Positions 41,676-52,883 of a stretch of 64,000 nt of DNA are shown here, in pieces. This DNA is from Fistulifera solaris (lineage: Eukaryota > Bacillariophyta > Bacillariophyceae > Naviculales > Stauroneidaceae), in contig AP026126.1 of assembly GCA_030295235.1 (NCBI GenBank), positions 1,736,001 through 1,800,000 of the forward strand. The letters are read 5' to 3'. A program made the translations under genes and the position numbers. How positions within the stretch are numbered: position 1 is the first letter of the stretch; each line of letters opens with the position of its first letter. The notes beneath the pieces are model-generated. The model ran no database searches, had not been told where the DNA came from, and worked only from the letters and a program-made list of their open reading frames with translations.

Positions 41676-42848
41676 ATGGTCAAGGCCCCATCATCTCACG
41701 GACTGGATCGAAAGTTCAAGCCGTGGCGGAGAGGTAAATCGCAGAATTCCAACAAACGGTCGTCGCTCAAACAGCAACTACGAGGACACGAAAGACTCTT
41801 GAAGAAGTCCACCGATGATACGCAGAAACAGACCTTGCTGCAGAAAATAGAAGAATTGAAGCAAGAAATAGCGAACAAAGAAGTGGCAGAAAAAGAACGC
41901 AAAAATGCGAAGCAATCGCACGGAAGTCGTTTTTTGGAGCGACAGAAACTTGTTCGCATGCAACACAACGCACAGAAGGAACAAAATTCAGAACAATTGG
42001 ATCGAGTCGCATTAGATCAAATTTACGTCGGGCATTTTCCCTTGGATAAAAAGTATTTGAGTTTGTTTCGAAATGGTCAGCGCCGAAAGGACCCGCTGAA
42101 AGTGCTATCGCAACGGTCGCGAATACGACATCGAATATTGTTTCAACAGCTGGCTTTGGCCGAGCACAAAGATTGGATATCCAAGGATCAATATTCACGC
42201 GTCGAAAATATCAAGAAGAAGCTTTCCGCGTGGACTGTTCAGGAGGAGCGAACGTATTTCGGCCAGGAAGATGACGTAGCATCGAACAGTGTAGCCCCCA
42301 AAGATGATTCCAGATTCACTGTGGCTCCACAGCACGAGGCCGTTCTAGCAGCAGCTGAACGAGTTGAAAAAGAACTGGAAAATGAAGATGATCTCGATCC
42401 TGTCGAGGAAGACGAGAGCACCTCAGATAGTGAGTCTGAAATCGATCAACTTCAATCAAGCGTGAAGCCACAAAAGGACAGTCTGCCAACCTCTCACAAT
42501 GATCTGAATGAAAAGGATTCTACGGATGATAGCTCGTTTGATTCTTCGACAGGCAGTAGTTCGTCAGATGAAAGAGATGTTGTAAAGGAAGATACATCAG
42601 GTATGGGCACGAATGACAACGTTTCCCTTGTCGCAGACGAGGATGACGACTTCTTTGTCGATGTAGACGACAAGAAAGTTCCTGATGAAAACCCTTTCTC
42701 CAAGCCACGGCAAAAAGTTGAACCCTTCATCGCGCCAAAAGGTGACAAGTCAAAGGGTTGGTCTACACAAAAGCAACGACGCGGACACTGGCAAGGTAAA
42801 AAAGATCGTTCCGCAAACCTCAAAAAGAGGCGTGGAAATCATTATTAG
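41676..42848 (+). CDS. EFG1: EFG1-like 18S rRNA processing protein
   Basis: 390 aa from the first good ATG (MVKAPSSHG). The N-terminal half matches the Efg1 domain: KQQLRGHERLLKK, a coiled coil with QKIEELKQEIANKE, SRFLERQKLVRMQ (about 82-94) and DQIYVGHFPLDKKYLSLF. The C-terminal half is acidic and Ser-rich with DDDFFVDVDD and ends in a basic tail (GKKDRSANLKKRRG), as expected for a nucleolar protein. Yeast Efg1 acts in small-subunit pre-rRNA cleavage. Intron-free, no frame break. Confidence 0.85.
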   Translation: MVKAPSSHGLDRKFKPWRRGKSQNSNKRSSLKQQLRGHERLLKKSTDDTQKQTLLQKIEELKQEIANKEVAEKERKNAKQSHGSRFLERQKLVRMQHNAQKEQNSEQLDRVALDQIYVGHFPLDKKYLSLFRNGQRRKDPLKVLSQRSRIRHRILFQQLALAEHKDWISKDQYSRVENIKKKLSAWTVQEERTYFGQEDDVASNSVAPKDDSRFTVAPQHEAVLAAAERVEKELENEDDLDPVEEDESTSDSESEIDQLQSSVKPQKDSLPTSHNDLNEKDSTDDSSFDSSTGSSSSDERDVVKEDTSGMGTNDNVSLVADEDDDFFVDVDDKKVPDENPFSKPRQKVEPFIAPKGDKSKGWSTQKQRRGHWQGKKDRSANLKKRRGNHY

Positions 42849-42932
42849 GAATCTAGAGCAATAGTTTCAGCAAGATTCGATTAGTGCTGCTCTTCATTTG
42901 AATATTCTTATTTTTGCTAGCTCTTTTGAATT

Positions 42933-44563
42933 CTACATATGTGTCAAACCTATTCGCTCTTCCGAAACCTGAATTGCATCAGCATTTGGTAGAACCAGCT
43001 CTTCGTCGTCGAATACTTCGAGTTCATAAAAGGAGTTTCCAAGCTGATATTGTATCCAAAGCTTTGGCACCTTAGAAAGGGATGTCACAGTTCCTCCAGT
43101 ATTCGGCTCGTATCGCCAAAGCTCCCTGAGAAACGAAACGAGTGAATTCGCACTCTCTTTCTTTGATCCGTCTGATTGCAATTCGTCTACGTTTCCATCA
43201 GCTTTGCTTTCAACATCATAAAAACCCAGCATATTCCTTTTTGAATAAGAAGGTAAAACCAATCGAGTGTCTGTAACCCAGAATTGCAGTGGAATTGTTA
43301 CATCCCAAACCGAGTCTTCTCTCCCTTCTACATAGTAAAGCGCCTTCTTAATCACCAGCCCGCTTGAGCTTCTTTCGCTTTCCATACGAAGTTGCGCCTG
43401 TCGCCCCATGAATTCTTGCTGCATCTTTGCTTCTTGCTTCGACTTCTCCTTATTCAATTGCCGTTCCTTATCAATGGCCTCGTCTTTGTGTCCTTGTTTG
43501 ACAGAACCGATGACATCCGCAACGATATCTTGTATGATCCTGGAAAGCATTGAAAAGTATAGAGCTTGTAACGGATACATAGACCACGAAATTTTTGGAC
43601 CAGTTTGCAGTGAAGGTAGTTCGATGGGAACACGGAGAGTGAAATCGCCCTGAATCCAAGTAAACAACCACACCAGGCCGTTTGTCAGTGGATTTCCATG
43701 ACAAAGCCCCACGCTCAGTTGAATCGGTGAATTCTTCGATCCAGTCTGAAGAAGACTCCCGCCGACGTTCCAGTTGGACCAAGATCCTCCCCGCCACGAG
43801 GCAAACAGATTCAGGCCGCGATTTGGAGATGACAACCGTGGGCGAAGCGAAAGTGATAATGTTGGAAAATCCACCTTATCATTGCTCCAACCATAACGGA
43901 TGATCCATTGATGAACCGTTTTTGACTGTAAGCCAATATGCATCTTATATCGTGGACCGTCCTTCTGTATTGGCTCCATTTCACAAGCAGCACGGACTGA
44001 CAATCGTGGATCGATTTCACGGGTCGCCGAAACATTCAGTTTCCACACCTCTCTTTTCACAGGAATGCGTGTTGTAGGAAACCGACGGTGTAGAGTAGCT
44101 GAGAAGTGACTTTTCAAGGTGGACCACGTTCCTCCTATGTGAGCTTGATGGATCCCTTGTCCCGCACTGACACCAGCACCGAGTCGACAGCACGACCCCA
44201 CATGATACGAAAGATTACCGCTCGCCGTAGAATATCCCGTTCGCCCCCCTCATAAGGGAGAGTGTCTCCAATCCTCCATAGCAATTTGCAGCAATTGGAA
44301 ACCTCGAACGAATCAACATGGATGTACCTCTTTTCATAGATATTCCATCACCGGACCAGACGAGAGGAACTTCCATGACTGCCTTTTGACCTGTGCAGTC
44401 GACTTCTCGGGCTGGATCGGATCGAGAGTGATTGCAAAATTTACCCGCTGTGCTTTTTTCGGGCCTTTGGAACGGAAAGTCGACGATCGTCTGCATTATC
44501 GAAAACGACTTCCAGATCCTCGGACCATGACGGATCAACTTGATGCAACGACTCCTCTTCCAT
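42933..44563 (-). CDS. DNAJC11-like protein (DUF3395), J domain not found
   Basis: About 540 aa. The C-terminal 150 residues match DUF3395 of DNAJC11: GLVIKKALYYVEG, VWDVTIPLQFWVTDTRLVLP, SKRNMLGFYDVESK. The middle is a beta-rich repeat region (GYSTASGNLSYHVG, WSTLKSHFSATL). DNAJC11 binds the mitochondrial MICOS/SAM region in animals. The start at 44563 (MEEESLHQVDPSW) was chosen because it joins cleanly once frame errors are allowed: missing base at T6 44454-44459, missing base at T4 44384-44387, extra base at C6 44244-44249. No J domain (HPD) is visible upstream, so the 5' part is either missing or the protein lacks it. Confidence 0.75.
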
Positions 44564-44736
44564 CTCTTTTGATACTGCAGATCACTTCACAAAGGCGAAA
44601 CAGCATCCCAAAATGCGATGAAATATTGCTTTTTTTGTTTTTATTGGAAGAAAACGCAATGTTCGATGCTGAACCTTTTTGTCGATGATTGGTGTGTGGA
44701 TGTGAAATGAAGCAATAATAAAATCCCCCAGAATTT

Positions 44737-44789
44737 ACTATCTTGTAAAGTGTAAGAGACACTTCGTCAAGACTGGATTTCAGTCATGA
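44737..44789 (+). repeat. 53-bp dispersed element, copy B1
   Basis: Starts ACTATCTTGTAAAGTGTAAG, continues AGACACTTCGTCAAGACTGG and ends ATTTCAGTCATGA. 53 bp. Together with copies A, B2, C1, C2 and E it defines the family: fixed ACTAT start, AAAGTGTAAG left box, CAAGACTGG/CACGACTGG middle and TTTCAGTCATGA end. Confidence 0.85.
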
Positions 44790-44981
44790 ACAGCAAAATC
44801 TTGCAACTCACGTTTGACATCGTCGCATAATCGATGGTCGATGGTCAATAATTTTCCGTAACAAATGTGCATTCTAATCTAGCAGGGCTCATGATAACCT
44901 GAAGCTACTTCTAAATCTGAAAGGCATTGGACGATTTTCCCTTGGTTTGCTTTTTGGAAGCTGCGTTTCACCGAAATAAAG

Positions 44982-45035
44982 ACTATTGTGTAAAGTGTCA
45001 GCGAGAATTAGTCACGGCAGGATTTTCAGTCATGA
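44982..45035 (+). repeat. 53-bp dispersed element, copy B2
   Basis: Starts ACTATTGTGTAAAGTGTCAG, continues CGAGAATTAGTCACGGCAGG and ends ATTTTCAGTCATGA (one extra T). 245 bp after copy B1, same orientation. Confidence 0.85.
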
Positions 45036-45230
45036 TCATTTCGGCATGAGCTAAGAATACCCGCGGTTCACCTTCAAACCTAATCTATATCGCTGAATTG
45101 CAGTTGATAATCATCATGAAACACATATTATAATTAAATCATTTTCTTTATACGGTGTAGTTGAAGACTTATCATAAAACTGTAGTACGGTCACCGTGGC
45201 CTCCATGCCTTCAAATGACGTACGATGCTA

Positions 45231-46358
45231 TCATTTGTTGGGAAAGTTGTTGTAAAGAACCGTCGAAGCAGAAACCAAGCCGCCCACGCAATGAATGCCT
45301 TCGTGTAATTTCTTGCCTTTCAGTTTTATCCATAAATCAATGCCAGGGTTGTTACTGAAAACCAGAACATCAGCACAACTTTTCACAAGTGCGAGAAAAA
45401 GAATAAATTCCTTCGCTTTTGTTGTTTCCCATGCTTGAGATGCTTGGCCCTTGCTCTCGCCCTCGTCATCTACCTTATTTCGCACCTTTCGTAAATTGTT
45501 GGCTCTATACTCCAAATAGACTTTTAGATTGACATAGAGCCCGGCCAGTGCTCCGAAAAAGTAAGAACGATTCGCAAACTTGCTAAATGCTGTGGAAGTC
45601 TCGTTGCGGCGATTCTGCCTCGCAACTTTGTCCGTTCTCAAATCGTCCAAGAAGCCACAAGACGACAAAAAGGAAACGTTATCACCAGCCCAAAAACCCA
45701 AGAGACCAGCCGTCTTTAGAGCCGTACCCAGCGTTTTCCACAATGGACTTGAGAAAGACTTGTTACCTTCTTCTGACCCAAGCAGCGAGCAAATCGCAAG
45801 TGCGAGCGGCCGAAACACCCTGTCAAATAAAACGCTCTTGCCCTTAGTGCTTCCAGTGGAAGCGATCATTTCTTTCAGAGTCCTTCTTGAATCTGAATCC
45901 TTATTTTCATGGTTGAATTCAACCCGCTCGACAGTTTGTCGAAGCGATACACCAATGGCTCGAGGAACTTGCAGCTCTTGTATTTTACGAAATTCAATGA
46001 TGGAACGCCCAAGACGAAATGCTTTTCGACAGGTTGTGAGAGTTTCCTTCAGCGCTTTGAACCGTTCCGCGGACGGATTACCAGCCAGCCACCAACTCAA
46101 AAGTCGGGCAAGATATTGAAAAACTTTCGTAACCTTGTCACGGCCATCGAGGGTCAGGGCCAGCGCTATCCATGAATCGACGTCCGCAGCGGACCGCTTG
46201 ACTGCAAGACCTTCTTTCAAGCAACAAACTGGAAAGGTCGTGCAGACTTTTTGATTGTCTGAAATAGCGTCGACGAAAACCTCGGGTTCTTGGGTCTGGT
46301 TACTGTCTTTTGAATGACCATTGGTATTCGATTCTTGCGTGTTCTCCGTGGCCATCAT
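45231..46358 (-). CDS. PEX11: Peroxisomal membrane protein PEX11
   Basis: 375 aa, intron-free. PEX11 motifs: TLDGRDKVTKVFQYLARLL (about 68-86), the amphipathic helix region, ETLTTCRKAFRLGRSI, then LLGFWAGDNVSFLSSCG (the LGF..DN block) and two C-terminal hydrophobic stretches (YFFGALAGLYVNLKVY; FILFLALVKSCADVLVF). PEX11 elongates and divides peroxisomes. Length is larger than the usual 240-260 aa because of an N-terminal polar extension and a middle insert. Two ATG codons in tandem at the start. Confidence 0.88.
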   Translation of the reverse strand: MMATENTQESNTNGHSKDSNQTQEPEVFVDAISDNQKVCTTFPVCCLKEGLAVKRSAADVDSWIALALTLDGRDKVTKVFQYLARLLSWWLAGNPSAERFKALKETLTTCRKAFRLGRSIIEFRKIQELQVPRAIGVSLRQTVERVEFNHENKDSDSRRTLKEMIASTGSTKGKSVLFDRVFRPLALAICSLLGSEEGNKSFSSPLWKTLGTALKTAGLLGFWAGDNVSFLSSCGFLDDLRTDKVARQNRRNETSTAFSKFANRSYFFGALAGLYVNLKVYLEYRANNLRKVRNKVDDEGESKGQASQAWETTKAKEFILFLALVKSCADVLVFSNNPGIDLWIKLKGKKLHEGIHCVGGLVSASTVLYNNFPNK

Positions 46359-47018
46359 CTCTCCTTAGTTGCCAGATGTCGCTTGATCGAAAGATGTTGT
46401 TGCGCTTTCACTACTCGAATCACTCGATCCTTCCGCGTTGTTAATGTTTGGCGCCATTCAATAACTATTCAACGAAGAATCAGCACCGTTACGGTGATTC
46501 ATGTGATGGTTGTAACAACTTACCCTGGAGAACTTATCGAACAAAATCAACGCGCCCACTTGAAGGCAAAGAATATCATTGCGATAGTACTTTCTCACCA
46601 AGTGGTACTTATTCAGTATCCTTGATTTCTGTATTCGTGATGGGCGAAGGATGACGCGCACCGACAGAGACATGGAAATCTAGAGGGAGCCTTTCCCACC
46701 TTGGTGTTAAAAGTTAGAACACCAACGTTGATCTAACTCGTCTAACGCTCTTGTCACCAAAAGCGAACTTGTAGATTGTTCGTTCTTAGAAGGCAAGAAA
46801 ACGCAAGCGTCGTCTTTTACCTTTGATTTGATCGATGAGAATGCACGCACCTCTTTTTCAAATGACCAAATCCAACAAGTAAAATAGTAAATGCCCACCC
46901 GCCCGATATTAACACAGCACAAGAAGAAGTAAAACACTACCATGCAATGTAGTCAAAATAGCATTTAATTTTAATGCAAGAACTCCGCCCGAGAAATTTA
47001 AAAAAACATGTAAATGGA
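46359..47018. other. Intergenic, nothing recognised
   Basis: 660 bp. Small ORFs on both strands are low in coding character. Contains the PEX11 promoter and the 3' region of the cyclin gene. Confidence 0.4.
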
Positions 47019-48212
47019 TTATATCCCACCACCTAGCCCCGCTAATACTCGATTCGTAAGTAGATGCTGCGCTTCACAGACACTATAATCAGATTCGGTC
47101 GACATGTGATTCACAAATCCGCCATGTTGATAATGAACCAGTCCCGGAGTGGCGGGTGCATACAATCGATGATCCACCACCAAAATTGGTTCTTCCGGAT
47201 ACATCAAGTTGGGTGCGGTGAGGGTCGAAAGACCGATGGCACTTTCCCCGCATCGACCGAGTTGAACGGTATAGCTGCTTTTGGATGCGTCTGACCCCAC
47301 ATTCATCGCATCCATGCAAGGATAATGTGCTGGAACGTAATAGTTCAAAGGTATTTGGTGCTCCATGGCGGATAAATGATTAGGCTGGTTGCCGGCCACC
47401 AACAAAACATCGTTGAACAACTTGGCAGCAGCATTCGGAGGTGATGGTGTTATCCGCGATGGATGTTGACTGGCTTGTGGAGCCGGAGCATAGGTCGGGG
47501 TGTAATCACGGTAATCTAGCGCTTGAAATGATCCAAATGAAGTTCCCGGTGGTGCTGCCTGCATCACTGGCGACGGTTGTGGCACTTGAGAGACCAGGAC
47601 GGCGGGAGTTAGCGCATCGAAGGCCAGGGCGGTCTGAAACGAGACAGTCCCAGCTTGAGCCGCGAGCTCGACTCGATATTTCTCAAACACATCGGGGGTG
47701 ACGTGCAACGAGAAGTTGATACGAAACAGAAAGTCGACTTCCAAGCCGTTCATTTCCGACGTCAGAACACCTCCCACTTTCGCATAATATGCGTTATTGT
47801 AGTAGGCATCATCGAAGAACTTGGCAGCCAGTAAAACGGAAGTAATCACCACACGATGAACATTGAGCTCCGTGAGAAGAAAGTTATTCCGTTGAATCAA
47901 GCGATCGATGTAAATGAGCGCGAGCACAAAACATTCGTTCGAACAGGATGCGTACTTGTGAATGCTAAGAACGATAAAATGAGTTGCAAAATATAGGAAA
48001 ATTGCAGATCCAATCCAACACGATATTAACACGTACCGTTCGAGATACTGTTGTATCCCAATGGCGGGGGCTTTCATGGCGTGAAATTTGGTCACTTGTC
48101 CCGGATCCGCTTGCGCCATAGTCGCGTTCGCACTGACCAGACGATCCAGAACAGCTGAAAGGACTCTTACAATAACGAGACCTTCCGCGGTTTGTTCGGG
48201 AGTCGTCTCCAT
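47019..48212 (-). CDS. P/U-type (PHO80-like) cyclin
   Basis: About 373 aa after splicing. The cyclin box carries [50 protein letters not shown] and [17 protein letters not shown], the PHO80/cyclin-P signature. A 72-nt intron (47965-48036, GTACGT...TTCTTAG) interrupts LER|IHKYA; it is a multiple of 3 and has no stop, so the unspliced reading inserts 24 hydrophobic residues and the ORF looks continuous. The C-terminal half is Pro/Gln/Ala-rich, without a known domain. Partner would be a PHO85-like CDK; links to phosphate or cell-cycle entry are family knowledge only. Confidence 0.85.
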   Translation of the reverse strand: METTPEQTAEGLVIVRVLSAVLDRLVSANATMAQADPGQVTKFHAMKAPAIGIQQYLERYVLISCWIGSAIFLYFATHFIVLSIHKYASCSNECFVLALIYIDRLIQRNNFLLTELNVHRVVITSVLLAAKFFDDAYYNNAYYAKVGGVLTSEMNGLEVDFLFRINFSLHVTPDVFEKYRVELAAQAGTVSFQTALAFDALTPAVLVSQVPQPSPVMQAAPPGTSFGSFQALDYRDYTPTYAPAPQASQHPSRITPSPPNAAAKLFNDVLLVAGNQPNHLSAMEHQIPLNYYVPAHYPCMDAMNVGSDASKSSYTVQLGRCGESAIGLSTLTAPNLMYPEEPILVVDHRLYAPATPGLVHYQHGGFVNHMSTESDYSVCEAQHLLTNRVLAGLGGGI

Positions 48213-50048
48213 CGTGGTTTAATTGTTTGGTTTGCAGTATTTATATACAGTGCCAGAATGGCGAATTATTCCTGACACGACATGATCGAAACTTTCTGAC
48301 CGTGTAGCGATGTAATGAGGACAATAGAAACGTTTCCGTTATTCAAAGAAAAGGAAGATTTGAATCTGATAGATTGATGACGTGACGAATTTTCTGTCAA
48401 AAGGAAGAAGGGAAATAATAACGAATTCGTCAGCGAAAATTGAAAGGCAGAACTTGACAAATGGCTCCGCAATTTCAAATTCAAAGAAGATGCATCAGTG
48501 CTTCAATCTAAAGATATAAACAATAACGCAAAGACTAAGACTGATTCATTGACCAAGCAACGTTTTGAATGTGTGGCCCTGCCTCGATGAGAACGCAAGA
48601 AGGCAGAATTTGCATCGGAATTCATGACTGAAACCAGTTCACGAACCAGTTCACCACGTCCTCAATTATGTCGCCTTTGCAACAACGCCACGGCAAACGA
48701 TCGCAATCGCCGCACTCGAAATAAACTTTTTATTCAATATCGTTCCTTAATCACTCACCTTGTTTCGGATGTGTCAAAGGAAGGAAAGAATTTTGTTGGA
48801 GCTTGAAATTTGTCTTCAAAAATTGGATCGGTGGAGAGAGTGGAAAAGACGTCGGTAAAACAGACGCGAGAAGGCGAGAGCTCGAGGAGTTCGGAGGACG
48901 ACCGAACAAGCAAAGCGGAGGAGTTTACGTCGTGCATCCGCATGTAGGCGGTATGACGACAGACTACACTATACAGAAATACTGTACCTTGCGATTTCGG
49001 ACGGCGCGTGAATCTCGAACCTGCAACAAAGCCGGAGCCAGTAAAGTAGTGAAGACAGAAACTATCTGTCCGTGAGTGGGTGTCGACAAAAATGATACAC
49101 TTTAAGTACTTATTAATACGATCTGATTGAACCTTCTTTATTTTTATCACAGTCCCCGATGTTGCGCAAACTCGAACTTCCCACTGACGGTTCTTAAAAT
49201 AGAACGATCTGCTTTTGATTCCCAAGACAGTTGGTTTCTGCAATCCAGAAAGAAGACTTTCCGTGGTGTATTGTGTACTCTGAAAATAATGTTCTGACAC
49301 GCAGAAGACGACGATGGACGGGAAAAAGACGAACGCACTTGGAACTTTCCCCACAGAACTTTTTCTTCCCGGTCCGGCAACAGGAATTTGGGAGGAATGT
49401 GTGGTGGCAAAAACACCGACGAAAAGGTAAGGAGTAAACTAAATCCTTCCACGAATGACGAGGTCTTTTATGAGTCTAAGCCTCCGCAGGCAACAACATC
49501 AAAGCATTGAAAAGTGTATGAAGTAAAGACTAATCATGTAATTTAGACCATGTGTTTTATCTACTGCGCTCTTATGAACCTAAATAGACAAGGAGGGACA
49601 CTACATCATCGAGTTTTGTTGCAGGATCGGACGATGTGTTCGAGGGTAGGTTTTACTACCAGTATCATCAAAACCATGAAGCATGAAGTTACCTAGTAGT
49701 CACTTACTCTTTTATCTATAAACTGTAGCTAAGTTAGTCACGACCAATTTGCGGGCACGAGTCAGTCGTCAAGGATATTGATGCAGCTAAAGATGACGAC
49801 TTTTACCTGACTCGGGTAGAACATTCAATCACGGTAGGTGTTAACCTGCGTCATCTCTTTCGTTTTTACACCGCAACAGCAACACCACATCCACCAACCA
49901 ACGACAGCATCAAGATTTGCACATCACGAAACGTTTCAAACGGAGGTGACCTTGTTTCGGACCAAACAAGTGAATTTCGGAATATTTATCCTACAGCGCT
50001 GTGAATTGCGTCGAATTGAAAGTCGTTAGGTACCTTTGAAAAAACAGA
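48213..50048. other. Long intergenic region
   Basis: 1.8 kb. The cyclin promoter holds the core 12-mer of the dispersed element on the minus strand (48622-48633, TTTCAGTCATGA) without a good left half. A 199-codon minus-strand ORF (48755-49354) has no recognised domain and poor coding character. The right end is the ThrRS promoter. Confidence 0.45.
48622..48633 (-). repeat. Core 12-mer of the dispersed element
   Basis: Exact TTTCAGTCATGA on the minus strand, preceded by GAACTGG; the left box is not recognisable. It lies 410 bp upstream of the cyclin start on the same strand as the gene. Confidence 0.5.
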
Positions 50049-52129
50049 ATGAAATTTCAATTCAACATGTCACTTTTAGGGCTAGTGGCTTCGATGGCAG
50101 CACGACGAGGCCTGGCATTTGTGCCTTCCTTCCAAACGACGACACGAAATGCATTAATGAAAAATCATGTCATGCCGTTGACACGTCACTTCATGTCGAC
50201 ATTAGCACCGCCAGCCGAACAATCGGAAGCGGAAGAAATCGTTCAGCTACCAACCAACGAAGACGACGAAGAACTCTTGAAAATTCGTCACTCTTCGGCA
50301 CACGTCATGGCCATGGCGGTGCAGCAAGTTTTCCCGGAAGCGCAAGTAACAATAGGACCTTGGATTGACAACGGATTTTACTACGATTTTTATTTTCCCG
50401 AGACAGTCAACAAGGAAACAGGAGAAACAGTACCTTCGCGAAAATTGACCGAACAAGACTTGAAGGCCGTCAAAAAAGAAATGGACAAGATCATTTCCAA
50501 AGATTATCCCATTCGAAGAGAAGAAGTGTCGAGAGAAGAAGCCCAGCGACGAATTAATGAGATAAATGAGCCATTCAAGTTGGAGATTCTGGATAGCATC
50601 AAGACGGAACCTATTACGATCTATCACATTGGCGAAGAATGGTGGGACCTGTGCGCTGGTCCTCATGTCGAATCGACCAGCCGTATCCCGAAAAAGGCTA
50701 TTAGTTTGGATAGCGTGGCAGGTGCTTACTGGCGCGGTGATGAAAAGCGAGAGATGCTTCAGCGTATTTATGCAACGGCGTGGAAGGATCCTCAGCAACT
50801 CAAGCAATACAAGAAAATGTTGGAGGAAGCGAAAAAGCGTGATCATCGAATGCTGGGAAAGAAGCTCGACCTGTTCTCCGTTCAAGAGGAAGCTGGTGGA
50901 GGTCTAGTATTTTGGCATCCCAAAGGATCGAAAATTCGTCGAATGATTGAGGACTTCTGGAAGAATGCTCACGAGGACGCTGGTTACGACATTGTTTACT
51001 CGCCTCATATCGCCAACATAAATCTTTGGAAAACATCGGGTCACTTTGATTTTTACCGTTCTGATATGTTTGACCAGATGGACGTCGAAAACGAACAATA
51101 TCAAATAAAGCCGATGAACTGTCCCTTCCATTGCCTCATGTTCAAAGACGAGCTTCGGTCCTACCGAGACTTGCCATTCCGATGGGCGGAACTGGGAACC
51201 GTTTATCGGTAAGTCTATGCAATATGTTTTGTCGAAGTGCCTTTTCATACGGCTCTCACTTCTGTCGTTTGCAGTTACGAACGATCAGGAACTCTTCACG
51301 GATTGATGAGAGTACGAGGATTCACCCAGGATGACGCACACATTTTTTGTTTACCCGAACAGCTTGAAGACGAAATCGTCGGCGTTCTAGATCTAACCGA
51401 GCGGATCTTATCACGATTCGGCTTTGATAAGTACGATATCATGCTATCCACCAAGCCGGAGAAAGCTGTCGGGTCTGATGATATCTGGGAAGCTGCTACA
51501 AAGGCTTTAGAGGGGGCATTGAAAAGAAGGGATGGGAATATGGTGTCGATGAAGGTGGCGGTGCTTTTTATGGTCCGAAGATCGATTTGAAAATAAGAGA
51601 CGCTATTGGCCGTCAGTGGCAGTGCTCCACCGTGCAATGCGATTTCAACCTTCCAGATCGGTTTGGTTTAGAATATGTAAGCGCCGAAGGAACTAGAGAG
51701 CAGCCCATCATGGTTCATCGTGCTATCTTCGGCTCTATGGAACGTTTTTTCGGCATTCTCATTGAGAACTGCTCTGGGGACTTCCCTCTATGGCTAGCTC
51801 CAACTCAGTTCAAGCTTCTACCGGTCACGGACGCCGTTCAGAATTACTGCAACGAAGTTGCGGCTAAAGCAAGGAAAATGGGCATTCGGGTAGAGGTAGA
51901 TCGTGGCTCTGAACGTTTGGCGAAGCAAATTCGAAATGCAGAACAGCAACGAGTCCCAATCATGGCCGTTGTAGGAGTCAAAGAAATGGAGACGAACAAC
52001 CTGGCTGTAAGAAGCCGTAAGCTGGGAGACTTGGGTTCATTCAATGTCGACGATCTTCTCTCGGAATTAAGTCGGTGTTCTGCAGCAGCAGAGGAGATGA
52101 CGATGCAGGGAGACAAATCAGCAGAATAA
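50049..52129 (+). CDS. Threonyl-tRNA synthetase, organelle-targeted
   Basis: About 670 aa. One intron, 51209-51274 (66 nt, GTAAGT...TTTGCAG), within TVYRYERSG. The N-terminus (MSLLGLVASMAARRGLAFVP) has a hydrophobic segment then AFVP, a likely plastid or dual-organelle presequence. Editing domain: IRHSSAHVMAMAVQQVFP and the GPHVES metal site region; catalytic class II core: FWHPKGSKIRR, MNCPFHCLMFK (about 356), RVRGFTQDDAH (motif 2 loop), GGGAFYGPKIDLK; C-terminal anticodon-binding domain. There is no TGS domain. The frame slips near 51527 (AGAAGGGA); adding one base gives KRKGWEYGVDEGGGAFYG, so this is probably an undercall. Confidence 0.92.
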
Positions 52130-52443
52130 TGATAAGCGAGTATTGCTAGTATCACGACTCTTTCCGTTTAGTCTTTATCTCTTGACCAAAGCAAAGAGGA
52201 GTAGCTTGATATCAACATACTACACGACCTTGTGTTGCGAGGGCATATCATACGGTTCATCGAACGAACTTCTAAGCAACAACAATAGACAGCAAGTCTA
52301 CAGATCATAAACTACTTGAACAAAAAAAACGAAAGACGAGCAAGCCCAAGCGTCAAGATCAAGATAGACCGCTCTATTGTGTACCCTTTGAACGACTCGA
52401 GTTTCAAGGCGGGAGATGATTTCGCTACATCATTACATTGTGA
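52130..52443. other. Short convergent intergenic region
   Basis: 314 bp between ThrRS and eL37 3' ends. AT-rich, no feature seen. Confidence 0.4.
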
Positions 52444-52883
52444 TTAGCTGCTTTTGACCATCTTCTTTGCTTGGGTGCCCTCTCTGAAACCGTTCTTGAA
52501 TTTTCGTGTCATATCCTTCATGTATCGCATACGACCAACGCCTGTTGTACGACGACCTTTAGCTTTCAAAGCCCAGTTGTACGAACGCATCTTCTTGGCA
52601 GGGTATCCGCAAGAAGAGCAGGTCGCCTTTTGGATGTGATATGAAACCTTTCCACATCGTCGGCAGGTTGTGTGCGACTTCGTGTGTCGCTTTCCGAATG
52701 AAGTGGTACCTTTAGTCTGTTAAGCAATAATTCGCGAAGCGAAGAGGTATTAGAAATAATCATCACAAAAATCGGTCGACAAGACAGCCAATGAACCTTC
52801 CGTCCCTCTTAACAGCGACGCATCTATTCTTTGAGCTCTGCTGTAATCTCTGGATCACTTTAAAACCACCAAGAACTCACCAT
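52444..52883 (-). CDS. RPL37: 60S ribosomal protein eL37
   Basis: 91 aa. Exon 1 is only the ATG (52881-52883); the intron is 52717-52880 (164 nt, GTGAGT...TTAACAG); exon 2 is 52444-52716. The sequence [20 protein letters not shown], the zinc ribbon with CRRCG and CSSCG pairs, [16 protein letters not shown] and the basic tail are those of eL37, and the length is normal. Splitting right after the start codon is common in ribosomal protein genes and may tie expression to splicing. Too short for simple ORF finding. Confidence 0.96.

Larger units (their letters stand above)
44564..45230. other. Intergenic with a pair of dispersed elements
   Basis: Upstream of the DNAJC11-like gene and downstream of PEX11. 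Contains two copies of the 53-bp element (44737 and 44982). The sequence between them has no ORF. Confidence 0.55.

Noticed and set aside
47950-48050. Membrane segment within the cyclin
   Set aside because: The hydrophobic stretch matches a GT-AG intron exactly and interrupts the conserved LER-IHKYA sequence, so it is intronic in the main form.
48755-49354. 199-codon minus-strand ORF upstream of ThrRS
   Set aside because: No recognisable domain, erratic composition (Phe/Ser/Cys-rich) and no conserved blocks; kept only as part of the intergenic entry.
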